From assembly GCA_028565635.1 (NCBI GenBank), contig JAOXYB010017320.1, positions 1 to 18,761 of the forward strand: 18,761 nt of DNA, read 5' to 3'. Position 1 is the stretch's first letter; every line of letters starts with the position of its first letter. The stretch comes from Phoronis ovalis (taxonomy: Eukaryota; Phoronida; Phoronidae). The notes beneath the pieces are model-generated. The model was given only the letters and a program-made list of their open reading frames with translations. It was not told where the DNA came from and made no database searches. Below are positions 18,373-18,761 of this stretch, piece by piece. A program made the translations under genes and the position numbers.

Positions 18373-18761
18373 CTATAGTATCGTAAAACCTAATTATACA
18401 TATTTAACATAAATTGAAAATACTGAAATCTGAAAATATGATCTTAATAATTAAATCTCTTTTTATAAATGCATGTTATTACGTTCTTTCTGATAATATT
18501 TTCAGACTAGAGACTGCACATAGTGTGCAATAAGTATATAATCAAAATATGGTTAAATACAATCTACAACAAGACAACGACGATTCGAAGTCTAATCATC
18601 ATTGTACGCTGTTTAAATTGGCTATTTGAGCGAAAGGAATGGTATATTATTAATATGAAGCATATATGTTTTATGAGTACAGTGGAAGTGATGAAAATGA
18701 GTTGGCGCATGCCTGTCTCTTTTATTACTTCGTTTTTTTATTATACGTTGAATCAACATAT
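18373..18761 (-). other. nxf1 intron leading to the unseen first exon
   Basis: Ends with CTATAG at 18378-18373. No first exon with an acidic/basic NXF1 N-terminus and a phase-1 donor is found here, so the start codon and promoter should lie beyond the window. Confidence 0.5.

Noticed and set aside
18703-18712. GGCGCATGCC as an NRF1-like promoter site for nxf1
   Set aside because: It matches only part of the usual motif, and no first exon or CpG-rich context is visible nearby.

Overview
The window is intron-rich, AT-rich animal genomic DNA. It holds two convergent protein-coding genes broken into many small exons by GT-AG introns. The organism is probably a marine invertebrate. The basis for that is the compact introns, a GGGGGGTACTCC-type terminal-repeat element of a kind I associate with such genomes, and an NXF1 that is clearly metazoan but not vertebrate. 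I cannot name a phylum from the sequence alone.

Plus strand, about 254-6692: the 3' part of a gene for a long coiled-coil protein with a disordered, Ser/Thr- and Lys-rich C-terminus. Six exons are clear (254-389, 1946-2077, 2366-2504, 2790-3128, 3396-3542, 4013-4175). One probable or alternative exon lies at 4281-4410, a large C-terminal exon starts at 5275, and a last exon at 6571-6692 is followed by AATAAA. I do not recognise the family. Reading phases do not join cleanly at the third/fourth exon junction or around 4281-4410, so part of this model is unresolved or alternatively spliced. The 5' end lies to the left of the window.

Minus strand, 18372 down to 8186: a nearly complete nxf1 gene (nuclear RNA export factor 1, TAP). 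Sixteen coding exons join in phase into 613 residues. In order they encode an acidic/PY-NLS/RG-rich N-terminus, the RNA-binding domain, leucine-rich repeats, the NTF2-like domain that pairs with NXT1/p15, a proline-rich linker and the C-terminal TAP-C (UBA-like) domain. Only the first coding exon and the promoter are missing, presumably to the right of 18761.

The most interesting part is the intron at 12289-13992. It sits between an exon of exactly 110 nt and one of exactly 37 nt, the exon pair that flanks the retained 'cassette' intron of nxf1 in other animals. Here that intron carries a foldback of two arms of about 230 bp in inverted orientation, followed by a 79-bp tandem duplication. Retaining the intron would end the protein after one extra residue, just short of the end of the LRR domain.

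Other structure: a G-tract-bordered element with tandem TTTGGATTGCTACC-like units at 1261-1679, with flanking AGATG direct repeats; a 384-bp element with 17-bp perfect terminal inverted repeats at 7541-7924, between the two genes; a 30-bp degenerate tandem repeat at 15906-15995; and a possible stop-introducing cassette exon at 15199-15282. I saw no RNA genes, CRISPR arrays or bacterial-type signals.
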